A stretch of DNA of 64,000 nt from contig CAIVGN010000050.1 of NCBI GenBank assembly GCA_903905455.1, positions 1 through 64,000 on the forward strand, in the 5' to 3' direction. Shown here in pieces: positions 26,018-33,877 of the stretch; positions within the stretch are counted from its first letter, which is position 1; every line of letters starts with the position of its first letter. Source of the DNA: an uncultured Archangium sp. (GTDB lineage: Bacteria > Myxococcota > Myxococcia > Myxococcales > Myxococcaceae). The position numbers and the translations under genes were made by a program. A model generated the notes under the pieces. That model saw only the letters and a program-made list of their open reading frames with translations. It was not told the origin of the DNA and searched no databases.

Positions 26018-26941
26018 TCACTCGCGCAGCGGCACTTCGACGCTGAACCCGTCGTAGGCCACGTCGATCGGCCCGCTGAACTCCTGCCTGGCCTGCTCGA
26101 GCAGGGGCCGCGGGTCGACGTCGTGGCGGGATGAGAGGTGGGTGAGCACCAGGCGCTTCGCCTTGGCTTCCTGGGCCACCCTGGCGGCCTCGCGGGCGGT
26201 GGAGTGCCGGGTCTCGATGGCCCGGGCCTGCTCGTCGTCGCTGAAGGTCGACTCGTGGATGAGCAGGTCGGCCCCGCGCGAGGCCTCGACCATGGCCGCG
26301 CAGGGCCGGGTGTCGCCGGAGATGATCACCCGGCGGCCGGGGCGCGTGCTGCCCATCACCTGCTCGGGCTTGATCTCGGTGCCGTCGGGAAGGGTGATGG
26401 TCTGGCCCTTCTGCAGCCGCCCGAAGTCGGGGCCCGAGGGCACGCCCAGCAGCCGCGCGGCCTCGGGGTCGAAGCGGCCCGGGCGCACGTCTTCTTCGAG
26501 CGCGTAGCCCAGGGCGTTGACCCGGTGGTCGACCCGGATGGCGCGCACGCCGTAGCCCTTGCGGGCGATGATCTCGCCGCCGCGGAGCTCCTGGACGTCC
26601 ACGGGGAAGGCGAGGCGCTCGACCCCCAGGTGGATCGCCGCGTCGAGGATCTTCCGCGCCGGCGCCGGCCCGTAGAGCGTCAGCGGCTGCTCGCGGCCGC
26701 CCATGCCCAGGGTGCGCAGGAACCCGATGATGCCCAGGTAGTGATCGGCGTGAAAGTGCGTGAAGAACACCGCGTCCACCGAGAAGCCGGTGCCGAAGCG
26801 GATCATCTGCCGCTGGCTGCCCTCGCCGCAGTCGAAGAGCAGCAGGTCGCTGTCGGCCTTCACCGCGAGGCCCGACACGTTCCGGTGCAACGTCGGCATC
26901 GCGGCCGAGGTGCCGAGGAAGGTCAGCCGCAGAATCGACAT
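26018..26941 (-). CDS. rnz: Ribonuclease Z
   Basis: 307 residues from ATG 26941 (MSILRLTFLGTSAA, the canonical start). An in-frame GTG at 26956 lies 15 nt from a TAGGTG box and could be the real leaderless start. It is a metallo-beta-lactamase-fold endonuclease that matures tRNA 3' ends. Zinc ligands are in F-T-H-F-H-A-D-H-Y-L-G near residue 60, S-G-D-T-R-P near residue 205 and the late H-L-S-S-R-H motif near residue 265. The G-E-G-S-Q-R-Q motif near residue 40 is typical. Length matches the bacterial short form. Confidence 0.94.
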   Translation of the reverse strand: MSILRLTFLGTSAAMPTLHRNVSGLAVKADSDLLLFDCGEGSQRQMIRFGTGFSVDAVFFTHFHADHYLGIIGFLRTLGMGGREQPLTLYGPAPARKILDAAIHLGVERLAFPVDVQELRGGEIIARKGYGVRAIRVDHRVNALGYALEEDVRPGRFDPEAARLLGVPSGPDFGRLQKGQTITLPDGTEIKPEQVMGSTRPGRRVIISGDTRPCAAMVEASRGADLLIHESTFSDDEQARAIETRHSTAREAARVAQEAKAKRLVLTHLSSRHDVDPRPLLEQARQEFSGPIDVAYDGFSVEVPLRE

Positions 26942-26981
26942 GCCAGACGAGCTCACGGGCCAGCGCACCTAGCACACCCGC

Positions 26982-27027
26982 AAGTGAAACGGCCGCCCCC
27001 GGTTCCCCTGGGGCGGCCGCTCACACT
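26982..27027 (-). terminator. Large perfect hairpin after the pyrophosphatase gene
   Basis: CGGCCGCCCC (26990-26999) pairs with GGGGCGGCCG (27010-27019) over a 10-base loop, and flanking AAGTG/CACTT bases can extend pairing. On the minus strand it lies 26 bp after the hppA stop and is followed by GTTTCAC, a weak U-tract. Confidence 0.6.
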
Positions 27028-27044
27028 TCACCAGGCTCGAAGAC

Positions 27045-29534
27045 TCAGGCTTCCGACTTCACGCCGGTCTCGATGCGCATGCCGTAGAACGACCGGTACA
27101 CGAACACCGTGGAGATGAGGAAGAACACCGTCGCCAGGCCGATGGTCATGGAGTTGGCCTTGAAGATGTAGACGGCCTTGCCATCGATCATCCGGCCCGA
27201 GGGGTCGACGACCTTGCCCAGCTCGTACGCCAGCTCGACGGCCAGGAGGCCGAAGAGGGTGGTGAACTTGATGACCGGGTTCAGGGCGACCGACGAGGTG
27301 TCCTTGAAGGGGTCGCCGACGGTGTCGCCCACCACGCAGGCCGCGTGGAGGTCGGTGCCCTTGGCCTTGAGCTCGGTCTCGACGAGCTTCTTCGCGTTGT
27401 CCCAGGCGCCGCCCGCGTTCGCCATGAAGACGGCCTGGTAGAGGCCGCTGATGGCGATGGAGATGAGGTAGCCGATGAAGAAGTAGGGCTCGACGCAGGC
27501 GAAGGCCAGCGTGCTGAAGAAGATCGTGAAGAAGATGTTGATCATGCCGGCCTGCGCGTACTTGGTGCAGATCTCGACGACCTTGCGCGAGTCAGCGACC
27601 GACGCCTTCTCGGCGCCCTCGAGCTTGATGTTCTTCTTGATGAACTCCACCGCGCGGTACGCGCCCGTGGACACGGCCTGCATGGACGCGCCGGTGAACC
27701 AGTAGATCACCGCGCCGCCGAGGATGAGGCCCAGCAGGAACGGCGCGTGGACCAGCGAGATGTTCTCCAGGCCGACCTGCAGCCCGTTGGTGATCGAGAA
27801 GAGGATCGAGAAGATCATCGTGGTGGCGCCGACGACGGCGGTGCCGATGAGCACCGGCTTGGCGGTCGCCTTGAAGGTGTTGCCCGCGCCGTCGTTCTCT
27901 TCGAGGAACTGCTTGCCCAGCTCGAAGTTCGGGGTGAACCCGAAGTCCTTCTTGATCTCTTCCGAGACGTTGGGGACCTGCTCGATGAGCGAGAGCTCGT
28001 AGACCGACTGCGCGTTGTCCGTCACCGGGCCGTAGGAGTCGACGGCGATGGTCACCGGGCCCATGCCCAGGAAGCCGAAGGCCACCAGGCCGAAGGCGAA
28101 GACCGGCGAGGGGTCGATGTTGCCCGCGATGGGGAAGAGCACCTTGAGGCCGAGCGTCGAGACGCCGTAGGCCGCGCCCATGAGGATCACCAGGGTGACG
28201 CCCAGCCAGTAGGCCGAGAAGTTACCCGCCACGAGGCCGGAGATGACGTTCAGCGAGGGGCCACCTTCCTTCGACGCCGTCACCACTTCGCGCACGTGGC
28301 GCGACTCGGTGGACGTGAAGACCTTGACCAGCTCGGGGATGATCGCGCCGGCGGCCGTGCCGCAGGTGATGATCGTCGAGAGCTTCCACCACATCTCGGA
28401 GTCGCCCGCGATGGTGGGGATGAGGAGCTTGGAGGCCACGAAGGTCACGATCACCGAGAGCACCGAGGTGAGGATGACCAGCTGCGTGAGCGGGTGCTCG
28501 AAGTTCATCTTGTCGGCCTTGAGGTAGCGGGCCTTGGCGATGGCGTCGTTGACCGCGTACGAGACGAACGAGGTGATGACCATCATCACGCGCATCACGA
28601 AGATCCACACCAGCAGCTGCACCTGCACCGCGGGGTCGTTGGCCGCGAGGAGGATGAAGACGATGAGCGCCACGCCGGTCACGCCGTAGGTCTCGAAGCC
28701 GTCGGCCGAGGGGCCGACCGAGTCGCCCGCGTTGTCGCCCACGCAGTCGGCGATCACGCCGGGGTTGCGCGCGTCGTCTTCCTTGATCTTGAAGACGATC
28801 TTCATCAGGTCGGACCCGATGTCGGCGATCTTGGTGAAGATGCCACCGGCGATGCGGAGCACCGAGGCGCCCAGCGACTCACCGACCGCGAAGCCGATGA
28901 AGCACGAACCCGCGAGCTCGCGGGGCACGAAGCAGAGGATGGCGAGCATCAGCAGCAGCTCGGTGCTGATGAGCATCATGCCGATGGACATGCCGGCCTT
29001 GAGCGGGATGGCGTAGGTGCCGAAGGGCTTGCCGGTCAGCGAGCTGAAGGCGGCGCGCGAGTTGGCGAAGGTGTTGACGCGGATGCCGTACCAGGCGACG
29101 CCGTAGCTGCCGGCGATGCCGACGAGCGAGAACGCGAGGATGATGGCGACGCGCAGGGCGGTCGGCCACTGGGCCGCGGGGCCCTCGACGTGGGCCATGG
29201 AGAAGTACACGGCGATGACCGCGCCGATGAACACCCACAGCATCATGATGAACTTGCCCTGGGTGATCAGGTACTGCTTGCAGGTCTCGTAGATCAGCTC
29301 GGAGATCTCGAGCATCGCGCGGTGCACCGGCAACGCCTTGAGCTGCATGTACTGCACGAGCCCGAACGCCAGCCCCAGGACCGAGACCACGATGCCCGAC
29401 ATCAGCAGGGCGCGACCGTTGATCCCCAGGAACATCTGGGACTCGAGGTCGGGCAGCGAGAGGTTCGCTTCATTCGCGAACGCGAGAACAGGCGCGAGCA
29501 ATGCAGCGACGCCCGCAAGTCTTGAGAGTTTCAT
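27045..29534 (-). CDS. hppA: Membrane-bound ion-translocating pyrophosphatase (divergent subfamily)
   Basis: 829 residues from ATG 29534, with AGGGA about 11 nt upstream. It is a multi-helix membrane protein that hydrolyses PPi and pumps H+ and/or Na+. A signal-like first helix (A-G-V-A-A-L-L-A-P-V-L-A-F-A) is followed by about 16 membrane spans. The cytoplasmic PPi/Mg site reads K-E-D-D-A-R-N-P-G-V-I-A-D-C-V-G-D-N-A-G-D-S-V-G, then P-S-A-D-G-F-E-T-Y-G-V-T. This differs from the D-N-V-G-D-N-V-G-D-C-A-G of canonical enzymes and matches the divergent lineage seen in several non-phototrophic phyla. The ion specificity and K+ dependence cannot be assigned by eye. Confidence 0.92.
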   Translation of the reverse strand: MKLSRLAGVAALLAPVLAFANEANLSLPDLESQMFLGINGRALLMSGIVVSVLGLAFGLVQYMQLKALPVHRAMLEISELIYETCKQYLITQGKFIMMLWVFIGAVIAVYFSMAHVEGPAAQWPTALRVAIILAFSLVGIAGSYGVAWYGIRVNTFANSRAAFSSLTGKPFGTYAIPLKAGMSIGMMLISTELLLMLAILCFVPRELAGSCFIGFAVGESLGASVLRIAGGIFTKIADIGSDLMKIVFKIKEDDARNPGVIADCVGDNAGDSVGPSADGFETYGVTGVALIVFILLAANDPAVQVQLLVWIFVMRVMMVITSFVSYAVNDAIAKARYLKADKMNFEHPLTQLVILTSVLSVIVTFVASKLLIPTIAGDSEMWWKLSTIITCGTAAGAIIPELVKVFTSTESRHVREVVTASKEGGPSLNVISGLVAGNFSAYWLGVTLVILMGAAYGVSTLGLKVLFPIAGNIDPSPVFAFGLVAFGFLGMGPVTIAVDSYGPVTDNAQSVYELSLIEQVPNVSEEIKKDFGFTPNFELGKQFLEENDGAGNTFKATAKPVLIGTAVVGATTMIFSILFSITNGLQVGLENISLVHAPFLLGLILGGAVIYWFTGASMQAVSTGAYRAVEFIKKNIKLEGAEKASVADSRKVVEICTKYAQAGMINIFFTIFFSTLAFACVEPYFFIGYLISIAISGLYQAVFMANAGGAWDNAKKLVETELKAKGTDLHAACVVGDTVGDPFKDTSSVALNPVIKFTTLFGLLAVELAYELGKVVDPSGRMIDGKAVYIFKANSMTIGLATVFFLISTVFVYRSFYGMRIETGVKSEA

Positions 29535-29652
29535 CGGTTTGGGATCCCTGGAAAGAGAGAGGCGGCGCGCTCGTAGCACACAGCCCCCTACGCGCAACGG
29601 TTTCCCCCCCCCGCGTCAGGGCAATGACATCGCGGCGGCGCAGGGGGCTCCT

Positions 29653-29658
29653 TACCGT
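29653..29658 (+). promoter_or_regulatory. Possible -10 box (TACCGT) of a leaderless transcript
   Basis: TACCGT begins 13 nt before the ATG at 29666. There is no Shine-Dalgarno between them. It fits the TAnnnT pattern recurring in this window. Confidence 0.35.
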
Positions 29659-29665
29659 TGGGACC

Positions 29666-30685
29666 ATGAGTCACGACGTAGATCAGGTGATCGATACCTT
29701 GGCCGGGGTGATCCGCGATTACGGACGCCACGCCTTCGACCTCGAGCGGCAAGACGCGCGCAAGACGCAGACCACCTTCGACCAGTGGGCGCAGCACGTG
29801 CTCACCGGCGTCGCCGCCCCCGGCCAGAAGACCACGGGCGGGGCCCGCAACTACGCCGAGCTGCGCCAGCAGTTCCTCTCGCTGCGCAAGCAGGAGCAGA
29901 CCGAGTTCAGCCAGGGCCAGGACGCCCTGCGCGACGTGGTGTGGATGTTCGTCAGCTCGCTCAACCGCGAGGTGACCGCCGACCGCGCCGAAGACGCCCA
30001 GTTGAGCCGCACCCTCTCGGGGGTGACCACGGTGCTGCAGACCGCCGCCCCGGCCGACATCCGCCGCCTCGCGTTCCAGGCCGTCAAGGAGGTGCAGGAG
30101 GTGCTCGCCACGCGCCGCGAACGCCAGCAGAAGCAGGTCGCGGATCTCGCCGGCAAGCTCGAGGCCCTGGGCTCGCAGCTGGAGATCGCGCGGCGCGAGT
30201 CGACCATCGACGGCCTCACCCAGCTCTACAACCGCAAGGCCTTCGACGAGCAGCTGGCGCGCACCGTCGATCTCGCGGCCCTGCGCGTGGGCGGCGAGGC
30301 GCTGCTGATCATCGACATCGATCTCTTCAAGAAGGTCAACGACACCTGGGGGCACCCGGCCGGCGACGCGGTGATCAAGGCCGTGGCCCACGCCTGCGTG
30401 CGCGTCTTCAAGCGCAAGGGCGACTTCGTGGCGCGCTACGGCGGCGAAGAACTGGTGGTGCTGGTGCGCGACGTGACCCACGCCGAGGCCATCGCCCTGG
30501 GGGATCGCGCCCGCGAGGCCATCGCCGCCACCCGGGTGCTCCACGAAGAGCAGGTGCTCCAGGTGACCGTCTCGGCCGGCGTCGCCAGCTGGGAGCGGGG
30601 CGAGAGCGCCGAGCACTGGCTCTCGCGGGCCGACGCCGCCCTCTACCGCGCCAAGAACGGCGGCCGGAACCGCGTCGAAGGGTGA
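29666..30685 (+). CDS. GGDEF diguanylate cyclase
   Basis: 339 residues from ATG 29666. Residues 1-165 are an alpha-helical N-terminal sensor/dimerisation region without membrane spans. A coiled coil (V-A-D-L-A-G-K-L-E-A-L-G-S-Q-L-E) follows. The GGDEF domain spans about 180-335, with S-T-I-D-G-L-T-Q-L-Y-N-R-K-A-F at its start, D-I-D-L-F-K-K-V-N-D-T-W-G-H and the active loop R-Y-G-G-E-E-L near residue 258. An R-K-G-D five residues before GGEEL is a product-inhibition I-site. It should make c-di-GMP in the cytoplasm. The PilZ gene at 51704 and the regulator downstream may act in the same signalling network (inference). Confidence 0.93.
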   Translation: MSHDVDQVIDTLAGVIRDYGRHAFDLERQDARKTQTTFDQWAQHVLTGVAAPGQKTTGGARNYAELRQQFLSLRKQEQTEFSQGQDALRDVVWMFVSSLNREVTADRAEDAQLSRTLSGVTTVLQTAAPADIRRLAFQAVKEVQEVLATRRERQQKQVADLAGKLEALGSQLEIARRESTIDGLTQLYNRKAFDEQLARTVDLAALRVGGEALLIIDIDLFKKVNDTWGHPAGDAVIKAVAHACVRVFKRKGDFVARYGGEELVVLVRDVTHAEAIALGDRAREAIAATRVLHEEQVLQVTVSAGVASWERGESAEHWLSRADAALYRAKNGGRNRVEG

Positions 30686-30766
30686 CCACCCCGTTCCAGC
30701 GGGGCAGTCGCGGGCACTTCCCGTGACGCCGGGCGCCGTCGTGGCAGACTGCGTCCCGGTGAGTTC

Positions 30767-32536
30767 ATGAGCCAGGACGTACGCGTCCTCATCATCGATG
30801 CGGACACGGGGCCGGCCCAGAAGATGGGCCTCGCCCTCGACAATGCCGGTTTCCCCGTGACCTGGTGCACCTTCGCGGCCAGCGACGTGGCCGAGAACCT
30901 GCGCGACTTCCGCCCCACGATGCTGCTGGTGCACGCGGAGATCTCGTCGTCGCAGCTGGCGGCGCTGCTGGCCCGCCTCGAGTCCACGCCCGTGCCCGTG
31001 ACCCTGCTGTGCCGCGACGTGGCCGAGGAGCCCTTCGTGCGCACCATGCGCGCCGGCGTGGTGGACCTGCTGCAGGAGCCCTTCAGCGCCCGCCAGCACA
31101 TCGCGCGGCTGCGCCAGGTGGTGGCCGAGCTCCCGCAGCGCACCGGCGAGCTGAGCGGTCGCGGCGGGGGCCGGGAGATCAGCGAGCTGGTGCAGCACCT
31201 GATGCGCACCAGGCGCACCGGCGGCCTCGCCGTCGGCGACGATGGCCGGGCCTTCTTCGTGCGCGGCGTGCTCAAGGCGGCGCGGCTGCGCGACCTGACG
31301 ATGCAGAGCGCCCTGGCGGCGATGACCCGCGAGACCGGCGCCTGGACCTTCACCGAGGGCGCCGACGGGGCCTCGGGGCTGGTGGACTTCATGGGGGAAG
31401 AGGAGCCCTTCGTCGTCACCTACCGCGAGAACGGCGACTCCAAGGTGATGCACGTGCCGACGCAGCCGCCGGCCGAAGACCTGGACACCGGCTCGCCCTT
31501 CAGCGTGCTCCAGCAGGCCTTCAAGTCGCCGCCGCCCGGGCCGCCCGCGCACACCCCCACGCCGCAAGACCCCGACGCGCCGCGCACCCCCATCCTCTTC
31601 GTGGACGACGACCCGGCCGTGGTCACCATGCTCTCGGGCTACTTCGCGAAGAAGGGCTACCCGGTGGCCACCGCCTCCGACGGCCTGGAGGCGATGAACC
31701 TGCTCATCGGGCGCAGCTTCGAGGTGGTGATCGCCGACCTCAACATGCCGCGCCTCGACGGCTGGGGCCTGCTGCGCCTGGTGCGGGAAGACCTGCGTAC
31801 CCACGAGGTGCCCATGGCCCTCTTCTCGGCCCAGGACAACTACCGCGAGTCGCTGCGGCTGCTGCACGCCGGGGCCCAGGCCTACTTCCCCAAGACGCTG
31901 CGGCTCTCGGCGCTGGAGGTGCAGGTGCGCGAGCTGTGCGAGCCCAGGCGGCGCTTCAAGCGGCTCATCGCCACCGACGGGGGCATCGAGTTCGACTTCG
32001 GCTCGCTGGGGCCCCAGTGGGTGCTCAAGGCGCTCACCGTCACCGGCTACAGCGGCCAGGTCGACGCGCACGACGGCTGGGCGAACTGGCGCCTGTGGTT
32101 CGAGGCCGGGCGCCTGGTGCAGTGCACCGCGCACCTCACCACCGCCGCCCTCTCCGGCGACCGCGCGCTCTCGAGCTACCTCACCTCGAAGCAGGCAAGA
32201 GGGTCGCTGACCAAGGGCACCCCCTCGCCCGAGGAGGGCTTCGGCGGCCAGTCCACGGCGCTGAGCCTCGCGCGCCTCGTGCCCTGGCTCAACGACGAGC
32301 AGAAGCGGGCCGCCGAGGGCCAGCTCTCCCGCGCCCGCGCCCTGCAGGTCAACGACGAGCTCTACCGGCTCTTCCTCACCGTGGGCCCCCCGGCGTGGCA
32401 GCCCATCGTGCGCATGCTCTGCGAGCAGAAGCTGACGCCCGCGGAGGTCATCGCCCGGCTGCAGGTGACCCCCATGGAGGTCGCCGCCGTGGTGAAGGAA
32501 CTGCTCCGTCGTGGGGTGGCTTCTCTGCAGGCTTGA
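30767..32536 (+). CDS. Double-receiver regulator with DUF4388 domains
   Basis: 589 residues from ATG 30767, with GGTGAG 4-9 nt upstream. Domains in order: a degenerate receiver at 1-120 (V-L-I-I-D-A-D, but the phospho-acceptor Asp strand reads M-L-L-V-H-A-E-I), a DUF4388 domain at about 135-215 (G-G-L-A-V-G-D-D-G-R-A-F-F-V-R-G), a Pro-rich linker, then a canonical receiver at about 275-395 (F-V-D-D-D-P, acceptor Asp in V-I-A-D-L-N-M-P-R-L-D-G, Lys in Y-F-P-K). A second DUF4388-like part runs about 405-500, with a helical tail. There is no DNA-binding or enzymatic output, so it probably works through protein contacts. Confidence 0.85.
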   Translation: MSQDVRVLIIDADTGPAQKMGLALDNAGFPVTWCTFAASDVAENLRDFRPTMLLVHAEISSSQLAALLARLESTPVPVTLLCRDVAEEPFVRTMRAGVVDLLQEPFSARQHIARLRQVVAELPQRTGELSGRGGGREISELVQHLMRTRRTGGLAVGDDGRAFFVRGVLKAARLRDLTMQSALAAMTRETGAWTFTEGADGASGLVDFMGEEEPFVVTYRENGDSKVMHVPTQPPAEDLDTGSPFSVLQQAFKSPPPGPPAHTPTPQDPDAPRTPILFVDDDPAVVTMLSGYFAKKGYPVATASDGLEAMNLLIGRSFEVVIADLNMPRLDGWGLLRLVREDLRTHEVPMALFSAQDNYRESLRLLHAGAQAYFPKTLRLSALEVQVRELCEPRRRFKRLIATDGGIEFDFGSLGPQWVLKALTVTGYSGQVDAHDGWANWRLWFEAGRLVQCTAHLTTAALSGDRALSSYLTSKQARGSLTKGTPSPEEGFGGQSTALSLARLVPWLNDEQKRAAEGQLSRARALQVNDELYRLFLTVGPPAWQPIVRMLCEQKLTPAEVIARLQVTPMEVAAVVKELLRRGVASLQA

Positions 32537-32551
32537 GGCTAAGGCTGGTCC

Positions 32552-33859
32552 GTGGCTGCTGACGACGACTCGAGGCTCTCTACCGGCCGCTTCGCGCGGC
32601 TCGCCCGGCTGGCGACGATGTCCGCGAAGCTCTCGACCGACGTCGTGGCGCGCGGCGTCCGGCGCTTCACCGGCAAGGAAGACGAGTCGATCCTCGGCGA
32701 GGGCGCGGCCGAGAAGCTGGTGGCCACCCTGGGCGAGCTCAAGGGCCTGGCGATGAAGTTAGGCCAGCAGGTGAGCATGGACCCCGACCTGCTCACCCCC
32801 GAGGTGCGCGCGGTGGTGGCGCGCCTGCAGAACCAGGCGCCGCCCATGCCGTACACCCAGGTGCGCGAGGTGGTGGTGCAGGAGCTCGGCCGCCCGCCCG
32901 GAGAGATCTACGCGCAGTTCGACGAGGTCCCCATCGCCGCGGCGAGCCTGGGCCAGGTGCACCGGGCGGTGACCAGGGACGGCCGCGAGGTCGCGGTGAA
33001 GGTGCAGTACCCCGACATCGCCCGCGCGCTGAAGTCGGACCTGGACAACCTCGGCGCCATGGTCAGCGTCTTCGCCGCCTCGACGCGCATGGTGCAGGGC
33101 AAGGCCTACTACGCGGAGCTGCGCGACAGCCTGCTCGAGGAGCTCGACTACCGCCAGGAGGCCGGCCGGGCGCTGCAGTTCGAGGCCGCGGCGAAGGCCC
33201 TGCCGGACGTGAAGGTGCCGCACTGCCTGCCCGAGCTGACCGGCGAGAAGGTGCTGACGCTCGAGCTGCTCAAGGGGCCCACGCTCAAGGAGTTCCTGCT
33301 CCACCTGGACACCCACTCGAACGAGGAGCGCTTCCGCGTCTCGCGGCTCATCACCCGCGCGGTGTGGGGCCCGCTGCTGCTCTCGGGGGTGATCCACGCC
33401 GACCCGCACCCCGGCAACTTCATGGTCTTGCCCGACGGGCGCGTGGGGGTGCTCGACTTCGGAGCCATCAAGAAGTTCTCGCCGGCGTGGCTCGACGTGA
33501 ACCGCGAGCTCTTCACCCGGGTGGTGAAGGAAGAGCCCATCGACGTCATCACGCTGTCCGAGGCCTGCGGCTTTCAGTTCGACGATCGCGAGGCCGGCCG
33601 GCCCTTCGTGCGCGAGGTGCTCGACATCGCCACCCGCCCGCCGCGATCGCGCGACTTCGACTTCGGCAAGGCCTTCATCAGCCGTGACATGAGAAACCTC
33701 TTCCTGAAGAACGCCACGCGCATCGGCGGCATCAAGCCCCCCAAAGAGTCAGTGCAGTTCTACCGCGCGGTCGGCGGCCTCTCGCAGAATCTCGAGACCA
33801 TCGGCGCGCGGGGTGACTTCAAGAGTGTCTACGAAGAGATGTTGGCGTTGGTGCCCTGA
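32552..33859 (+). CDS. ABC1/UbiB-family (AarF/COQ8-like) atypical kinase
   Basis: 435 residues from GTG 32552, with a TAAGGC box 12 nt upstream. Family hallmarks are all present: the K-x-G-Q motif in L-A-M-K-L-G-Q-Q-V-S near residue 73, the Ala-rich loop A-A-A-S-L-G-Q-V-H near residue 132, V-A-V-K-V-Q-Y-P, the catalytic H-A-D-P-H-P-G-N-F near residue 283 and metal-binding L-D-F-G-A-I. There are no C-terminal membrane helices, unlike UbiB proper, so it may be soluble. The family supports ubiquinone or other isoprenoid-lipid metabolism by an unresolved ATP-dependent mechanism. No ubiquinone genes lie nearby. Confidence 0.9.
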   Translation: MAADDDSRLSTGRFARLARLATMSAKLSTDVVARGVRRFTGKEDESILGEGAAEKLVATLGELKGLAMKLGQQVSMDPDLLTPEVRAVVARLQNQAPPMPYTQVREVVVQELGRPPGEIYAQFDEVPIAAASLGQVHRAVTRDGREVAVKVQYPDIARALKSDLDNLGAMVSVFAASTRMVQGKAYYAELRDSLLEELDYRQEAGRALQFEAAAKALPDVKVPHCLPELTGEKVLTLELLKGPTLKEFLLHLDTHSNEERFRVSRLITRAVWGPLLLSGVIHADPHPGNFMVLPDGRVGVLDFGAIKKFSPAWLDVNRELFTRVVKEEPIDVITLSEACGFQFDDREAGRPFVREVLDIATRPPRSRDFDFGKAFISRDMRNLFLKNATRIGGIKPPKESVQFYRAVGGLSQNLETIGARGDFKSVYEEMLALVP

Positions 33860-33877
33860 GCGCTTGAGGCGAGCCCT

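Noticed and set aside
26982-27027. Large GC palindrome as an attachment or recombination site
   Set aside because: There is no integrase, tRNA or direct repeat nearby. Its place just after the pyrophosphatase stop fits a terminator better.
29588-32134. A minus-strand open frame of about 850 codons
   Set aside because: It runs antisense to the GGDEF and double-receiver genes, whose domains are clear. No motifs are found in the antisense product.
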